This document shows positions 6,400 through 15,507 of a stretch of 64,000 nt of DNA, in pieces; the first letter of the stretch is position 1; each line of letters opens with the position of its first letter. A model generated the notes under the pieces. The model did not search any database, was not told the DNA's origin, and saw only the letters and a program-made list of their open reading frames with translations. This stretch comes from Micromonospora pisi. Its GTDB lineage: Bacteria; Actinomycetota; Actinomycetes; Mycobacteriales; Micromonosporaceae. The position numbers and the translations under genes were made by a program. Location of the stretch: contig NZ_RBKT01000001.1 in NCBI RefSeq assembly GCF_003633685.1, forward strand, positions 3,782,001 through 3,846,000, in the 5' to 3' direction.

Positions 6400-9224
6400 C
6401 GGTCCCCGCTCCCCCGCGAGTTCTCGCCGACCAGGGCGAGGAACGCGTCCTCCAGGCGCCGTCGCGGCATCACCCGGTCCACCCCGACCCCGGCCCGGAC
6501 CAGCTCGGCGACCACCTCACTGCGGGCGGTCCCGTCGACGTCCACCACCAGCGTCCCGTCACCGTTCGACAGCACCCGCACCCCGTCGAGGCGGTTGAAC
6601 ACGGCCCGCGCCGCCACCGGGTCGCTGACGTCGAACTGCACGCTCGGCGACTCGCCGACGATCTCCTCGACCGGTCCGGCGGCGACGATGACGCCCTTGT
6701 TGACCACCACCGCGTGGGTGCACGACTGCTCCACTTCGGCCAGCAGGTGACTGGAGACCAGCACCGCCCGGCCACCGGTGGCGTACCGGCGCAGCACCCG
6801 GCGCATCTCGGCGATCTGCGGCGGGTCGAGCCCGTCCGTCGGTTCGTCCAGCACCAGCAGTTCGGGCAGGCCGAGCATGGCCTGGGCGATGGCGAGCCGC
6901 TGCCGCATCCCATGGCTGTACGTCTTGATCCGGCGGTGGATCGAGTCACCGAGCCCGGCGATCTCGATCGCCTCGTCGAAGTGGGCGTCGGCGAGCGGTC
7001 GCCCGGTCGCCCGCCAGTACGAGCGCAGGTTCGCGATCCCGGTCAGGTGCGGTAGGAAGCCGGGCCCCTCGACCAGTGCGCCGATCCGGGAGAGTACCGG
7101 CGAACCGGGAACGAGCCGGTGCCCGAAGACGTGGATCTCACCCGCGGTCGGCTGGGTCAGCCCCATCAGCACCCGCAGGGTGGTGGTCTTGCCGGCACCG
7201 TTCGGGCCGAGCAGGCCCACCACCTGCCCCCGGTGCACCTCGAAGTCGACCCGGGAGACGGCGACGAAACCGTCCGCGTACTCCTTGCGCAGTCCCCTGA
7301 TCACCAGCGGGATGTCCGCGTACTCGGCGGTGACCGAGGTGTCGTGGCGACGGTGCCGACGGCGGACCACCAGCAGGACCACGACGAGCCCGACCACGAT
7401 CGCGGCGAGCAGCGCGGCCAGCGCCCAGCGCCACAGCACACCGGTGGTGGCGATCGGCTCCCCGGCCACCGTGGGCAGGGTGATCTGGTCACCGCCGAGA
7501 CCGACCGAGTAGACCGCCGGTGCGACCGGGGTGGCGTAACCCTGGTCGGAGGTGGCGACCACCAGCGCGAGCCGGTGCCCGGCCTCGACCCGGTGCACGA
7601 TCCCCGGCAGGGTCACCCGGACCGGCGCCGCACCGGCCAGGTCGGCCGGGAGGCCGCTCAGCCGGACCGGTGCGATCAGCCCGCTGGGCAGTTCGGCGGT
7701 ACCGTCCGGGCCGAGGTCGTAGAGCTTGACGAAGAGCACCGCCTCCCCGGTCGGCGAGGCGGCCCGGACCGAGACGGTCGGCGACCCGACCACGTCCACC
7801 GGCTCGGCGAGCGGCTCGGTGACGAACCGGGCGTGCTGTCCAGGCAGGTCGCCGGCGACCCCGCCGACCACACTGGAGAGCACCCCGGCGAAGGGCACGG
7901 TCGAGATCGCTGCCGGGTTGCCGTTCGGCGGGTTGGCGATCTGCTGCGGCGGTCCGGCGACGGTGACCGTACGGATGCCGCCCCCGGCCGCGGTGTCGGT
8001 GCCGGTCAGCCCCGGGTAGTCGGCGGTCCGGAACCCGGTGGCGACCAGGCCCCGGTCCAGCGCGTCGAAGCCGGCCAGCCGGGACCAGGTGAAGCTGGTG
8101 CCGGGATCGGCCCCGTCGCCGCGTACGTAGTGGTCGAGCCACTGCACGGTGAGGAACTTGGTCCGGTCCTGGTCGGTCTGGGGCCCGGCCCCGCCGTCGT
8201 GGCCACCGGTGAACCAGGCGACCCGGACCGGGGTGCCGGCGGCGGCGATGCCCCGCGCGTTCGCGTCCGCCTCGGAGAGCGGGAAGAGCGTGTCGGCCTC
8301 GCCCTGGATCAGCAACGTCGGCGCTTTGATCCGGTCGAGTACGCCGGCTGGGCTGGAGCGGCGCAGCAGTGCGACCGCCTGCTCGGTGGCGCGCCCGGTG
8401 GTGGCGATTTCCAGGTAGGCGGCGCAGACGTCGGCGGCGAACCGCCCGCAGGCGGGGTTCGGCGCGCCGGCACCGGGACCGGTGCCCGGCCCGATACCCG
8501 GGGCGGGTTCGGTACCCGTGACGGCGCCGGGGACGGTGCCGGCGGCGGGGCCGCCGAGCCCACCCGGGCCGCTGCCGCCGCTGCCGAAGAAGATGCCGGC
8601 CCAGCCCTTCTTGAACACCCCGTCCAGGGTGGGTCGGCCGCTCGACTCGGGCAGGAACGAGGCGGCCAGGTCGTGCCAGGTGATCATCGGAACGATCGCG
8701 TCGACCCGGGGGTCCGCCGCGGCGAGCAGCAGGGCGAGGCCGCCGCCGTACGAGCCGCCGACGACGCCGACGCGGGGGTCACCCGCCGCGTCGGTGCGGA
8801 TCTCCGCCCGGGCGGCGAGCCAGTCGAGCAGCCGGGCGGCGTCACGTACCTCGAAGTCGGGGCTGTCGAGGTGGATCTCGCCGCCGCTGCGTCCGAAGCC
8901 CCGCGCGGTGTACGCCAGCACGGCGTACCCCTGCCCGGCCAGGTCCTCGGCGTCGGTGCGGACCGAATCCTTTGTCCCGCCGAAGCCGTGCGCGAGCAGC
9001 ACCGCCGGTACGGGCCGGTCCGCGCTGGCCCCCTCCGGCAGGTAGAAGGTCGTGTCGATGTCGACGGCCTGGTTGCCGTCCGGGCCGGACTTGAGGCTCA
9101 GCAACCGGTTCTCGGTCCGGAAGGAGTCCTGCTCGGGCCAGACCGCCCAGCCGACGACGGCGGCGAGTAACGCCACGACCAGGGCTGACGCGCCGAGCCG
9201 ACGCCGGCCGAATCGGCCCTTCAC
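6396..9224 (-). CDS. X-Pro dipeptidyl-peptidase/CocE-like hydrolase fused to ABC transporter ATPase
   Basis: With the GTG at 9224 the protein has 942 residues. Order: membrane segment (about 10-30); alpha/beta hydrolase of the S15/CocE type with Ser158 in GGSYGGG, Asp311 in QGEADTLFP and His342 in TGGHDGG; a beta-sandwich C-terminal domain as in X-Pro peptidases; a second membrane segment (about 597-620); then an ABC ATPase with Walker A GPNGAGKTT (673-681), signature YSHGMRQR (769-776) and Walker B LLVLDEPTDGLD (789-800). The first segment puts the hydrolase outside and the second returns the chain to the cytoplasm. It works with the overlapping permease gene. The frame stays open to 9410, but the extra N-terminus is unlike a signal, so GTG 9224 is preferred. 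Confidence 0.88.
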   Translation of the reverse strand: MKGRFGRRRLGASALVVALLAAVVGWAVWPEQDSFRTENRLLSLKSGPDGNQAVDIDTTFYLPEGASADRPVPAVLLAHGFGGTKDSVRTDAEDLAGQGYAVLAYTARGFGRSGGEIHLDSPDFEVRDAARLLDWLAARAEIRTDAAGDPRVGVVGGSYGGGLALLLAAADPRVDAIVPMITWHDLAASFLPESSGRPTLDGVFKKGWAGIFFGSGGSGPGGLGGPAAGTVPGAVTGTEPAPGIGPGTGPGAGAPNPACGRFAADVCAAYLEIATTGRATEQAVALLRRSSPAGVLDRIKAPTLLIQGEADTLFPLSEADANARGIAAAGTPVRVAWFTGGHDGGAGPQTDQDRTKFLTVQWLDHYVRGDGADPGTSFTWSRLAGFDALDRGLVATGFRTADYPGLTGTDTAAGGGIRTVTVAGPPQQIANPPNGNPAAISTVPFAGVLSSVVGGVAGDLPGQHARFVTEPLAEPVDVVGSPTVSVRAASPTGEAVLFVKLYDLGPDGTAELPSGLIAPVRLSGLPADLAGAAPVRVTLPGIVHRVEAGHRLALVVATSDQGYATPVAPAVYSVGLGGDQITLPTVAGEPIATTGVLWRWALAALLAAIVVGLVVVLLVVRRRHRRHDTSVTAEYADIPLVIRGLRKEYADGFVAVSRVDFEVHRGQVVGLLGPNGAGKTTTLRVLMGLTQPTAGEIHVFGHRLVPGSPVLSRIGALVEGPGFLPHLTGIANLRSYWRATGRPLADAHFDEAIEIAGLGDSIHRRIKTYSHGMRQRLAIAQAMLGLPELLVLDEPTDGLDPPQIAEMRRVLRRYATGGRAVLVSSHLLAEVEQSCTHAVVVNKGVIVAAGPVEEIVGESPSVQFDVSDPVAARAVFNRLDGVRVLSNGDGTLVVDVDGTARSEVVAELVRAGVGVDRVMPRRRLEDAFLALVGENSRGSGDR

Positions 9225-9672
9225 GGCGTCCCGGATCGGGTCGCTCCGGACAGGACACGGTGGCGGGCACGGCGGAGCCGGGACGGCAGCGCGGAAGGCA
9301 TGGGCACACCGTACGGGCCAAAACCTGTGCTGTGGCTGAGATCCGCCGTACGTCCGTCCGGTCAACCCGAACGTCGGCCAAATCGGGTCGTATGAACATC
9401 CCAGGCCCAAAGCGAGGGGGACAAATTCGGACTATGTGAATTCCGATTTACTGGACATAAAACTCAATCGATACATGTCGCTTGACAATAGGCACACAGA
9501 GTCACGATTTTGAGTACCCGTGACCACGGGAGCGCTACTGACGTGAAACCGACTGTTCGTCATGGATGGACGGAGTCGGGCGTTCAGTTAGTTTTCCGCT
9601 CCGGTGGGCGGGACCCCGGCGGCCTCCCGGCGCCCACCACCGGATCCTGGCCGTCGCCGGAGGAGATGCACG
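9225..9672. promoter_or_regulatory. Divergent control region with candidate plus-strand promoter
   Basis: This is the control region between the fusion gene and the conservon. Bases 9420-9515 are clearly AT-richer than the surroundings. TTGACA at 9482-9487 with GATTTT at 9506-9511 (18-nt spacing) is a candidate plus-strand promoter for the sensor gene, with an imperfect inverted repeat around 9422-9450 beside it. No gene is evident; open frames here have no support. Confidence 0.4.
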
Positions 9673-10902
9673 ATGACAGTTCCCGCGCAGCGGCCCCGAC
9701 GATGGCCGAACGCGCCCGGAAAGGCACTCCGCCTTTCCCTAGCGGTGATCTTGATAGCGCCGATCGCCGCGCTCTTCGTGCAGCTACAGGGATCGGTTGA
9801 CGACGATCAGGAGTTGGCCGTCCGGGAACAGCACGGAATCGAGTACCTCCGCTCCCTCGCCGACGTCACCGTGGCCCTGACCGAGGCGCAGTCAGCGGCC
9901 GTGGCGGGCCGCCCGGTGCTCCGCGAGGCACTCGCCACCGCGGTGGAACGGACCACCGTGATCGACACCCGGCTCGGTGCCGAGCTGCGCACCCGCGAAC
10001 GCTGGGCCGGCGTACGCGCCAAGATCGAGGCGCTTCCGGATCGCGGCGCCACCGCACCGGACGCCGTCTTCACCGTCTACCGCGAAGCGGCCGACCTGCT
10101 GCTCGCCCTCTACGACAAGGTCCGGGAGAGCTCCGGACTGATGCGTGACCCGGAGGCCGACTCGTACTACCTCCAGGACGCGGTCGGCGAAGAACTGCCG
10201 TTCGCCCTGATCGCGGCCGGTCGCCTCGCCGACCTCGCGGTCCTCGGCGCGGCCCGGCGACCCGCCGAACGGCTCCGTACGGTGGTCGAGCTCACCGCCG
10301 CCCGCACCTCCCTGCTCGACCCGGCCGGCGACCTGATCGAGTCCCTCCAAGCGGCGGTCGACAGCACCGAGAGCCCCAACCTCGGCGGCAACCTGCTCAA
10401 CCAGCTCGACAGCTACCAGCGGGCCATCGAGGCTCTCGCCGCCGCCTCCGCCCTGACCGACGGCACCTCCGCCGCGGACCTGACCCAGATCGCGGCCGCC
10501 CGGGTCACCGCCCACGCCGCCGCCGAACAGCTCTCCACGATCATCCTCACCGAACTCGCCGCCCTGATCGACGCCCGCGTCGACCGGCTCGCCCGGGACC
10601 AGCAGATCACCATCGGCGCCGGTGTCCTGGCCCTGCTGCTGCTACTCGCCCTGATCGCGGCGATCCTGCTCGGCGGCCGGCGGCACCCGGCGGCCCCGAC
10701 CGCACCGAACATCCCCGACACCCCGTCGGCCGAGGTCACCGGAACCGAACCCGGACGCTGGGACGCGCTGGTCGAATGGTCGGCCGCCGGACCGTCGGGG
10801 GCTCCCGCCGGAACGCCCGCAGCCCGGCCGGTCGCCGCCGCCGGCGCCGGTACGGGCGGCGACAGCCCCGGGACCTGGGGGCGCACCGATGCTGCTCGGT
10901 AG
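9673..10902 (+). CDS. Two-TM extracytoplasmic sensor-like protein at head of conservon
   Basis: The 409-residue protein has a membrane helix (about 20-38), a long helical extracytoplasmic domain (about 40-325) and a second membrane helix (LLLLLALIAAILLGG), then a short Pro/Ala-rich tail with no kinase domain. This topology copies the sensory half of the next protein, the CvnA-like kinase. GGAGGAG lies just before the ATG at 9673, and the stop overlaps the kinase start by 14 bp, so it is part of the operon. Standard four-gene conservons do not include it. It may be a sensing partner of the kinase; that is inference. Confidence 0.75.
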   Translation: MTVPAQRPRRWPNAPGKALRLSLAVILIAPIAALFVQLQGSVDDDQELAVREQHGIEYLRSLADVTVALTEAQSAAVAGRPVLREALATAVERTTVIDTRLGAELRTRERWAGVRAKIEALPDRGATAPDAVFTVYREAADLLLALYDKVRESSGLMRDPEADSYYLQDAVGEELPFALIAAGRLADLAVLGAARRPAERLRTVVELTAARTSLLDPAGDLIESLQAAVDSTESPNLGGNLLNQLDSYQRAIEALAAASALTDGTSAADLTQIAAARVTAHAAAEQLSTIILTELAALIDARVDRLARDQQITIGAGVLALLLLLALIAAILLGGRRHPAAPTAPNIPDTPSAEVTGTEPGRWDALVEWSAAGPSGAPAGTPAARPVAAAGAGTGGDSPGTWGRTDAAR

Positions 10903-13738
10903 GCTCCGGATCCGGGCGAAGCTCGCGCTGCTCGTCATCACCCCGCTGCTCAGCATGGTCGGTCTCGCCGTACCGGTGGTGGTCGAACGGGTCAACCAGG
11001 CCAGCCGCGCGGCCGAGACGGCCGAGACCGTACGCGTCGCCGGCCGGGTCGGCTCGCTGGTGCAGGAGCTGCAACAGGAACGGCTCCTCTCCATCGGCTA
11101 CCTGATGAACCTCACCGACCGCTCCACGCTGATCCAGCAGTCGGCCACGGTCAGCGACAAGATCGCCGACCTGCGGGCGGACCTCGGCGACAAGCTCACC
11201 GCGCGGGTGTCGGGCGCGGTCGCCGGGGTGCAGCAGCTCGCCGAACTACGCACCGCCGTACTCAACCGTCGGGCCACCCCGGAACAGGTGCTGGGCAAGT
11301 TCGGCCCGGTACACGTGGCGCTCATCGACGCACTCCAGCTCTCCTACGAGGTGGACACCGCCACCCCGCAGGGACGGCAGGTCGTCGCACTCGACGCGGT
11401 GCTCCGTACCGACGAGGGAATCAGCGCCGGGGCATCGATCATCGTCCTCGTGGTCGCGACCAGGAACCAGGGCGCGATCACCGCGTACATCAGCAACATG
11501 GCCGCGCTCCAGGTCAGCACCAGCCAGTTCAGCGCCTTCGCCACCCCGGAACAGAACGCGCTCTACCGGCTCGTCGAGGACGCGGTGGCGAACCGCACCA
11601 GCCCCGAGTTCCTCACCACGTTCGCCCAGGACCCCGAGGGCACCATCGCCGGCTTCTCCATGGCCCGGCTCTTCCCCGCCGTGTCGTCCCTGATCACCCT
11701 GGGACAGTTCGTGGAGAAGCGGATCGTCACCGACGTCATCGCCCAGGTCACCGCCGAGCAGCGCGCCGCGCTGACCACCGCGTACTGGGTCGGCGGGCTG
11801 GTGCTGTTCATCCTCCTGGTGGTCGTCCTGCTGAGCCTGGCGGTGGCCCGTACGGTCGCCCGCCCGCTGATCCGGCTCACCCAGTCGGCCGACCGGGTGG
11901 CCCGGGTCGCCGAGGGCGAACTGGTCCGGATCGCCGACGACGAATCCGAGTCGGTCACCCCGATCCGGCTCGACCCGGTCGACATCCGGGCCAAGGACGA
12001 GGTCGGTGACCTCGCCCGCGCCTTCGACCGGGTGCAGGGAACAGCGGCCCGGCTGGTGGAACGGCAGGCGGCGAGCCGGCGCAACGTGGCACAGATGTTC
12101 GGCCACGTCGGCCGGCGTACGCAGAACCTGGTCGGCCGGCAGATCGCGTTGATCGACCGGCTGGAGCACCAGGAGACCGACCCGACCCGGCTGCAACACC
12201 TCTACCGGCTCGACCACGTCTCCAGCCGGCTCCGGCGCAGCGCCAGCAGCCTGGTCGTACTCTCCGGTTCTGCCGGCGCCGACGGACACGTGGCACCGAT
12301 GCCGCTCGGCGACGTCGTCCGGCTCGCCCTCGGTGAGATCGAGGACTACACCCGGGTCGACGTCGGCGTACGGATCGACGTGGGGGTCGCGCCCGCGGTC
12401 ATCGGCGATCTCGTACTGACCCTGGCCGAGCTGATGGAGAACGCCACCGCCTTCTCACCGCCGCACACCCGGGTGACGGTCTCGGGCGAGACCGTCGAGG
12501 GCGGTGTCCGCCTCACCCTTGTCGACCACGGGATCGGGATGAACGCGGAGCGGTTGGCCGAGGAGAACGCCCGGCTGACCCGACGGGAGCGGCTCGACCT
12601 GGCCCCGACCGAGGTGCTCGGACTCTTCGTGGTCGGCCGGCTGGCCCGCCGGCACGGCTGGCGGGTGACGCTCTCGGCGACCTCCGGCGGCGGCGTCACC
12701 GTCAAGCTGGACATCGCGGAACGGCTGCTGGTGGCGCGGCGTACCGAGCCGTCGCCGGTCGCGATCGCGCGGGTCAGTGTCCCGCCCGCGTCGCTCAGTT
12801 GGCCGGCCGGACCGCCGGCCGCCGAGCCTCCGTCCGCCCCCGCCGCGCCACTGCCGTCCCGGCTGCCGTCAACGCCGGTCCCGGCCGACCTGGTCGGCGT
12901 CACCGAACTCAACGCCACCCCGGTCGCGGCGCCACTGCCACCGCTCGCCCCCACCGCCCTGGCCGGGCCCGGTACGGGGACCGAGGACCCGGGCGTCGCC
13001 GGCACCGGCCCCCGGCCGGAGCCGGTCGAGCCGGCCGGCGCCACCATCGCGTTCGCCCCAGCCGCGCCGACCGTTGCCGGCATGGCTACCGAACCGGTCT
13101 TCGACGCCGCGCTGCTGCACCGGGCGAGCCAGTCGCTCGCCGCCGGGGAGCCGTGGAACGCGTTCGCCGAAGCGCCCGGTGACGGACCCGACGGACCGAC
13201 CAGCGCGGTCGAGGACCCGGGCGGCACGGCCGGGCCGGCACCGACCACCGGGGCACCCGGGTCCGACGACGCGAGCGCGGCGAGGGCGATGGGACTGCGC
13301 CAGCGGGTGCCCGGCGCGCAACTGCCGGTCAAGCCCGGTGCGGCCGCGAACGGCCGGGGCCCGGGCCGCAACAGCGGCCCGCAGCCGGCCGATCCGTCCG
13401 TCGTGCGTGCGTTGATCGAGGAATTCGAAGCCGGCGTACGCCGCGCACATCGCCAGCAACCAGCGACGGCAGCCACGACCGGGGCGACCCCCCGGGGTAC
13501 GGCGCCGGAGGTCGCGCCGATCGGCGCGGGGCCGGTGCAGCTCACCCGGCGGGTCCCCGGCTCCAACCTGGACGTGTCGGGACCGACCCCCCGCTGGGAC
13601 CGGCCACGGTCCTTCGCGGCCCGCGTGGACGATCCCGAAGCGGTCCGCGACCTCGTCACCCAATTCGAGGCCGGGGTGGCCCGCGCCCTGAGTGAAGTCC
13701 GCCCCGACCACCGTCACGAAGAGGAAACGCCACGATGA
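10889..13738 (+). CDS. cvnA: CvnA-like sensor histidine kinase of a conservon
   Basis: This 949-residue membrane protein shows TM1 (about 11-33), a nitrate/nitrite-sensor-like helical domain, TM2 (about 303-325), a HAMP-like linker, an atypical phosphoacceptor region around LYRLDHVSSRLRRSA, and a GHKL ATPase with N-box ELMENATAFSPP and G-box DHGIGM. The last 300 residues are Pro/Ala-rich and disordered, with a short two-part motif repeated twice: RVPGAQL then ALIEEFEAGV, and RVPGSNL then DLVTQFEAGV. CvnA proteins in Streptomyces signal to partner small GTPases. Its stop overlaps the roadblock gene start (ATGA). The signal is unknown. Confidence 0.9.
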   Translation: MLLGRLRIRAKLALLVITPLLSMVGLAVPVVVERVNQASRAAETAETVRVAGRVGSLVQELQQERLLSIGYLMNLTDRSTLIQQSATVSDKIADLRADLGDKLTARVSGAVAGVQQLAELRTAVLNRRATPEQVLGKFGPVHVALIDALQLSYEVDTATPQGRQVVALDAVLRTDEGISAGASIIVLVVATRNQGAITAYISNMAALQVSTSQFSAFATPEQNALYRLVEDAVANRTSPEFLTTFAQDPEGTIAGFSMARLFPAVSSLITLGQFVEKRIVTDVIAQVTAEQRAALTTAYWVGGLVLFILLVVVLLSLAVARTVARPLIRLTQSADRVARVAEGELVRIADDESESVTPIRLDPVDIRAKDEVGDLARAFDRVQGTAARLVERQAASRRNVAQMFGHVGRRTQNLVGRQIALIDRLEHQETDPTRLQHLYRLDHVSSRLRRSASSLVVLSGSAGADGHVAPMPLGDVVRLALGEIEDYTRVDVGVRIDVGVAPAVIGDLVLTLAELMENATAFSPPHTRVTVSGETVEGGVRLTLVDHGIGMNAERLAEENARLTRRERLDLAPTEVLGLFVVGRLARRHGWRVTLSATSGGGVTVKLDIAERLLVARRTEPSPVAIARVSVPPASLSWPAGPPAAEPPSAPAAPLPSRLPSTPVPADLVGVTELNATPVAAPLPPLAPTALAGPGTGTEDPGVAGTGPRPEPVEPAGATIAFAPAAPTVAGMATEPVFDAALLHRASQSLAAGEPWNAFAEAPGDGPDGPTSAVEDPGGTAGPAPTTGAPGSDDASAARAMGLRQRVPGAQLPVKPGAAANGRGPGRNSGPQPADPSVVRALIEEFEAGVRRAHRQQPATAATTGATPRGTAPEVAPIGAGPVQLTRRVPGSNLDVSGPTPRWDRPRSFAARVDDPEAVRDLVTQFEAGVARALSEVRPDHRHEEETPR

Positions 13739-14211
13739 CCAGCCCCTTCATTCGCGACAGCATCGAACGTGAGCAGCCCGGCACGGCTACCGCGGAACTC
13801 AGCCAGGAGGCCCGCACCTTCAACTGGCTGCTGGACTCGTTCACCACAAACACCGCCGGCGTGGTCGAGGCGATCGCGGTCTCGTCCGACGGACTGCTGA
13901 TGGCGATGTCGGCGATCAAGGACCGGTCCAACGCGGAACGACTCGCCGCGGTGGTCTCTGGCATGACCAGCCTGGCCGGCGGAGCCGCCAACTGGTACTC
14001 GCTCGGCGGCCTGAACCGGGTGATCGTGGACATGACCGACGGCTACCTGCTGGTGAGTTCGATCAGCAGCGGCTCCGTACTCGGCGTGGTGGCCGACCGC
14101 TCGGCCAACCTGGGCACCGTCGCGTACGAGATGACGCTCTTCGCGGGCCGGGCGGGCAGTGCGCTCACGCCCCGGCTCATCGTCGAGTTGAAGAACTCCG
14201 TTCAGTCGTGA
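13735..14211 (+). CDS. cvnB: CvnB-like roadblock/LC7 protein
   Basis: The 158-residue protein is a roadblock/LC7 domain: FNWLLDSFTTNTAGVVEAIAVSSDGLLMA at the start, then TSLAGGAANWYSLGGL and the C-terminal strand region GVVADRSANLGTVAYEM. In conservons this protein acts with the small GTPase and is thought to regulate its cycle. ATGA overlap with the kinase and GTGA overlap with the next gene show tight translational coupling. Confidence 0.93.
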   Translation: MTSPFIRDSIEREQPGTATAELSQEARTFNWLLDSFTTNTAGVVEAIAVSSDGLLMAMSAIKDRSNAERLAAVVSGMTSLAGGAANWYSLGGLNRVIVDMTDGYLLVSSISSGSVLGVVADRSANLGTVAYEMTLFAGRAGSALTPRLIVELKNSVQS

Positions 14212-14696
14212 CCCGGCCCGCGGCCGGCGCCGGGCGGGAGCCCGAGCCGGCCATCCGGATCCGCCCCTACCTCCAGGCGGCGTCGGTGCCGGGCGTCGGT
14301 GATCCGGAGATCGACAGCACCGACCCGGAGGCGTTGTCGGGCGTGGCCCCGCAGGGTCTGCGACCGTTCGTGCTCACCGCCGGCCGGGTGGACAGTGTCG
14401 ACCCGGCGATCTGCCTGGAGACGCAGGTGACGGCCCGACCGGACGGGCCGTCCTGGACCAGCCCGCCACTGGGGCGCCTGGCACCGGAACTACAGGACAT
14501 CGTCACGCTCTGCGCCGAACCGATGTCGGTGGCGGAGATCTCCGCTCGACTGCGGTTGCATCTCGGCGTCACCAAGATCTTGGTCGGTGACCTCCGGGCC
14601 ACCGGTCACCTCGATGTGCACACCTATGACATCGAGGATGCCCACGACCCCGACCTCATTCTGCGAGTGATCGATGGACTTCGTGCGATCTCCTGA
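14208..14696 (+). CDS. cvnC: CvnC-like DUF742 protein
   Basis: The 162-residue protein has the DUF742 pattern: RIRPYLQAA at the start, RPFVLTAGRV (about 46-55), ELQDIVTLCAEPMSVAEISARL and a winged-helix-like GVTKILVGDLRATGHLDVH. It is the third conserved member of conservons. The GTG at 14208 sits in GTGA with the roadblock stop. It overlaps the GTPase gene by 23 bp. Confidence 0.9.
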   Translation: MTRPAAGAGREPEPAIRIRPYLQAASVPGVGDPEIDSTDPEALSGVAPQGLRPFVLTAGRVDSVDPAICLETQVTARPDGPSWTSPPLGRLAPELQDIVTLCAEPMSVAEISARLRLHLGVTKILVGDLRATGHLDVHTYDIEDAHDPDLILRVIDGLRAIS

Positions 14697-15468
14697 CTGG
14701 CCGACCAGCCCGACGGCCAGTTCCCCCGTGAACAGCGCGCCCAGTCGGTACGGCGGGCCGACCAGTCACGGCGGCGGGCCGGGCGGCAACGGCGGCCCCG
14801 CCGGGTACGCCGGCCCCGCCACCCCGGCCCGGCACGCGCGGCCGACCGTCACCACCGATTACGGCGAACCGGCCGGTGCCGGCGGAGCCGCCCCCAGTCG
14901 TCCGAAGGCCGCACCGATCCCGGTGAAGATCCTTATCGCCGGTGGCTTCGGCGTGGGGAAGACCACCACGGTCGGCGCCATCTCGGAGATCGCGCCGCTG
15001 ACCACCGAGGCGGAGATGACCGCCGCGGGGATCGGGGTGGACGATCCGGGTACCCGCTCGGAGAAGACCACGACGACGGTGGCGATGGACTTCGGCTGCG
15101 TCACGATCGACCGCAGTCTGAAGCTCTACCTGTTCGGCACACCGGGGCAGTCCCGGTTCGGTTTCATGTGGGATGACCTGGCCAGGGGGGCGCTCGGGGC
15201 ACTTGTCGTCGTCGACAGTGCCCGGCTCGACGACTGCTACCCTGCGATCGACTTCTTCGAGCGCGCGAAGCTACCCTTCGTTGTCGCGGTCAACGCGTTC
15301 GACGGGCAACTGGCCCACGATCTGGATTCGATCCGTTGGGCCCTGGCAATCGGCGAGCACGTACCGTTGGTGCGGTTCGACGCCCGCGACCGATTGTCGG
15401 TACGCGACGCCCTGTTGGTCGTCCTGGACCGCGCACTCGATCGAGCGATCCGGGAGCGGGAGACGTGA
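14674..15468 (+). CDS. cvnD: CvnD-like small GTPase
   Basis: The 264-residue protein has a Gly/Pro-rich N-terminal extension of about 80 residues and then a Ras-like GTPase: G1 GGFGVGKTT, G3 FGTPGQSRF and G4-like NAFDG in place of NKxD. It should be the switch of the operon, controlled by the kinase, roadblock and DUF742 partners. The extension is longer than in typical CvnD proteins of about 190 residues. If the start were instead an internal codon, the extension would shrink; the ATG at 14674 is the first in frame. Confidence 0.9.
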   Translation: MDFVRSPDWPTSPTASSPVNSAPSRYGGPTSHGGGPGGNGGPAGYAGPATPARHARPTVTTDYGEPAGAGGAAPSRPKAAPIPVKILIAGGFGVGKTTTVGAISEIAPLTTEAEMTAAGIGVDDPGTRSEKTTTTVAMDFGCVTIDRSLKLYLFGTPGQSRFGFMWDDLARGALGALVVVDSARLDDCYPAIDFFERAKLPFVVAVNAFDGQLAHDLDSIRWALAIGEHVPLVRFDARDRLSVRDALLVVLDRALDRAIRERET

Positions 15469-15507
15469 GCCGGTGACCATGGCATGGCGTTCGGGAAAGG
15501 TGGCGTG

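Noticed and set aside
5353-6750. 465-codon plus-strand frame crossing the ABC permease
   Set aside because: Gln/Arg/His-rich shadow that would run through two real, overlapping genes.
7119-9170. 683-codon plus-strand frame opposite the hydrolase/ATPase fusion
   Set aside because: Low-complexity Gly/Arg/Asp composition and no domain; it is the antisense shadow of a strongly supported gene.
12346-13659. 437-codon minus-strand frame opposite the kinase tail
   Set aside because: Ser/Arg/Pro-rich shadow of the disordered tail coding region; no start signal.
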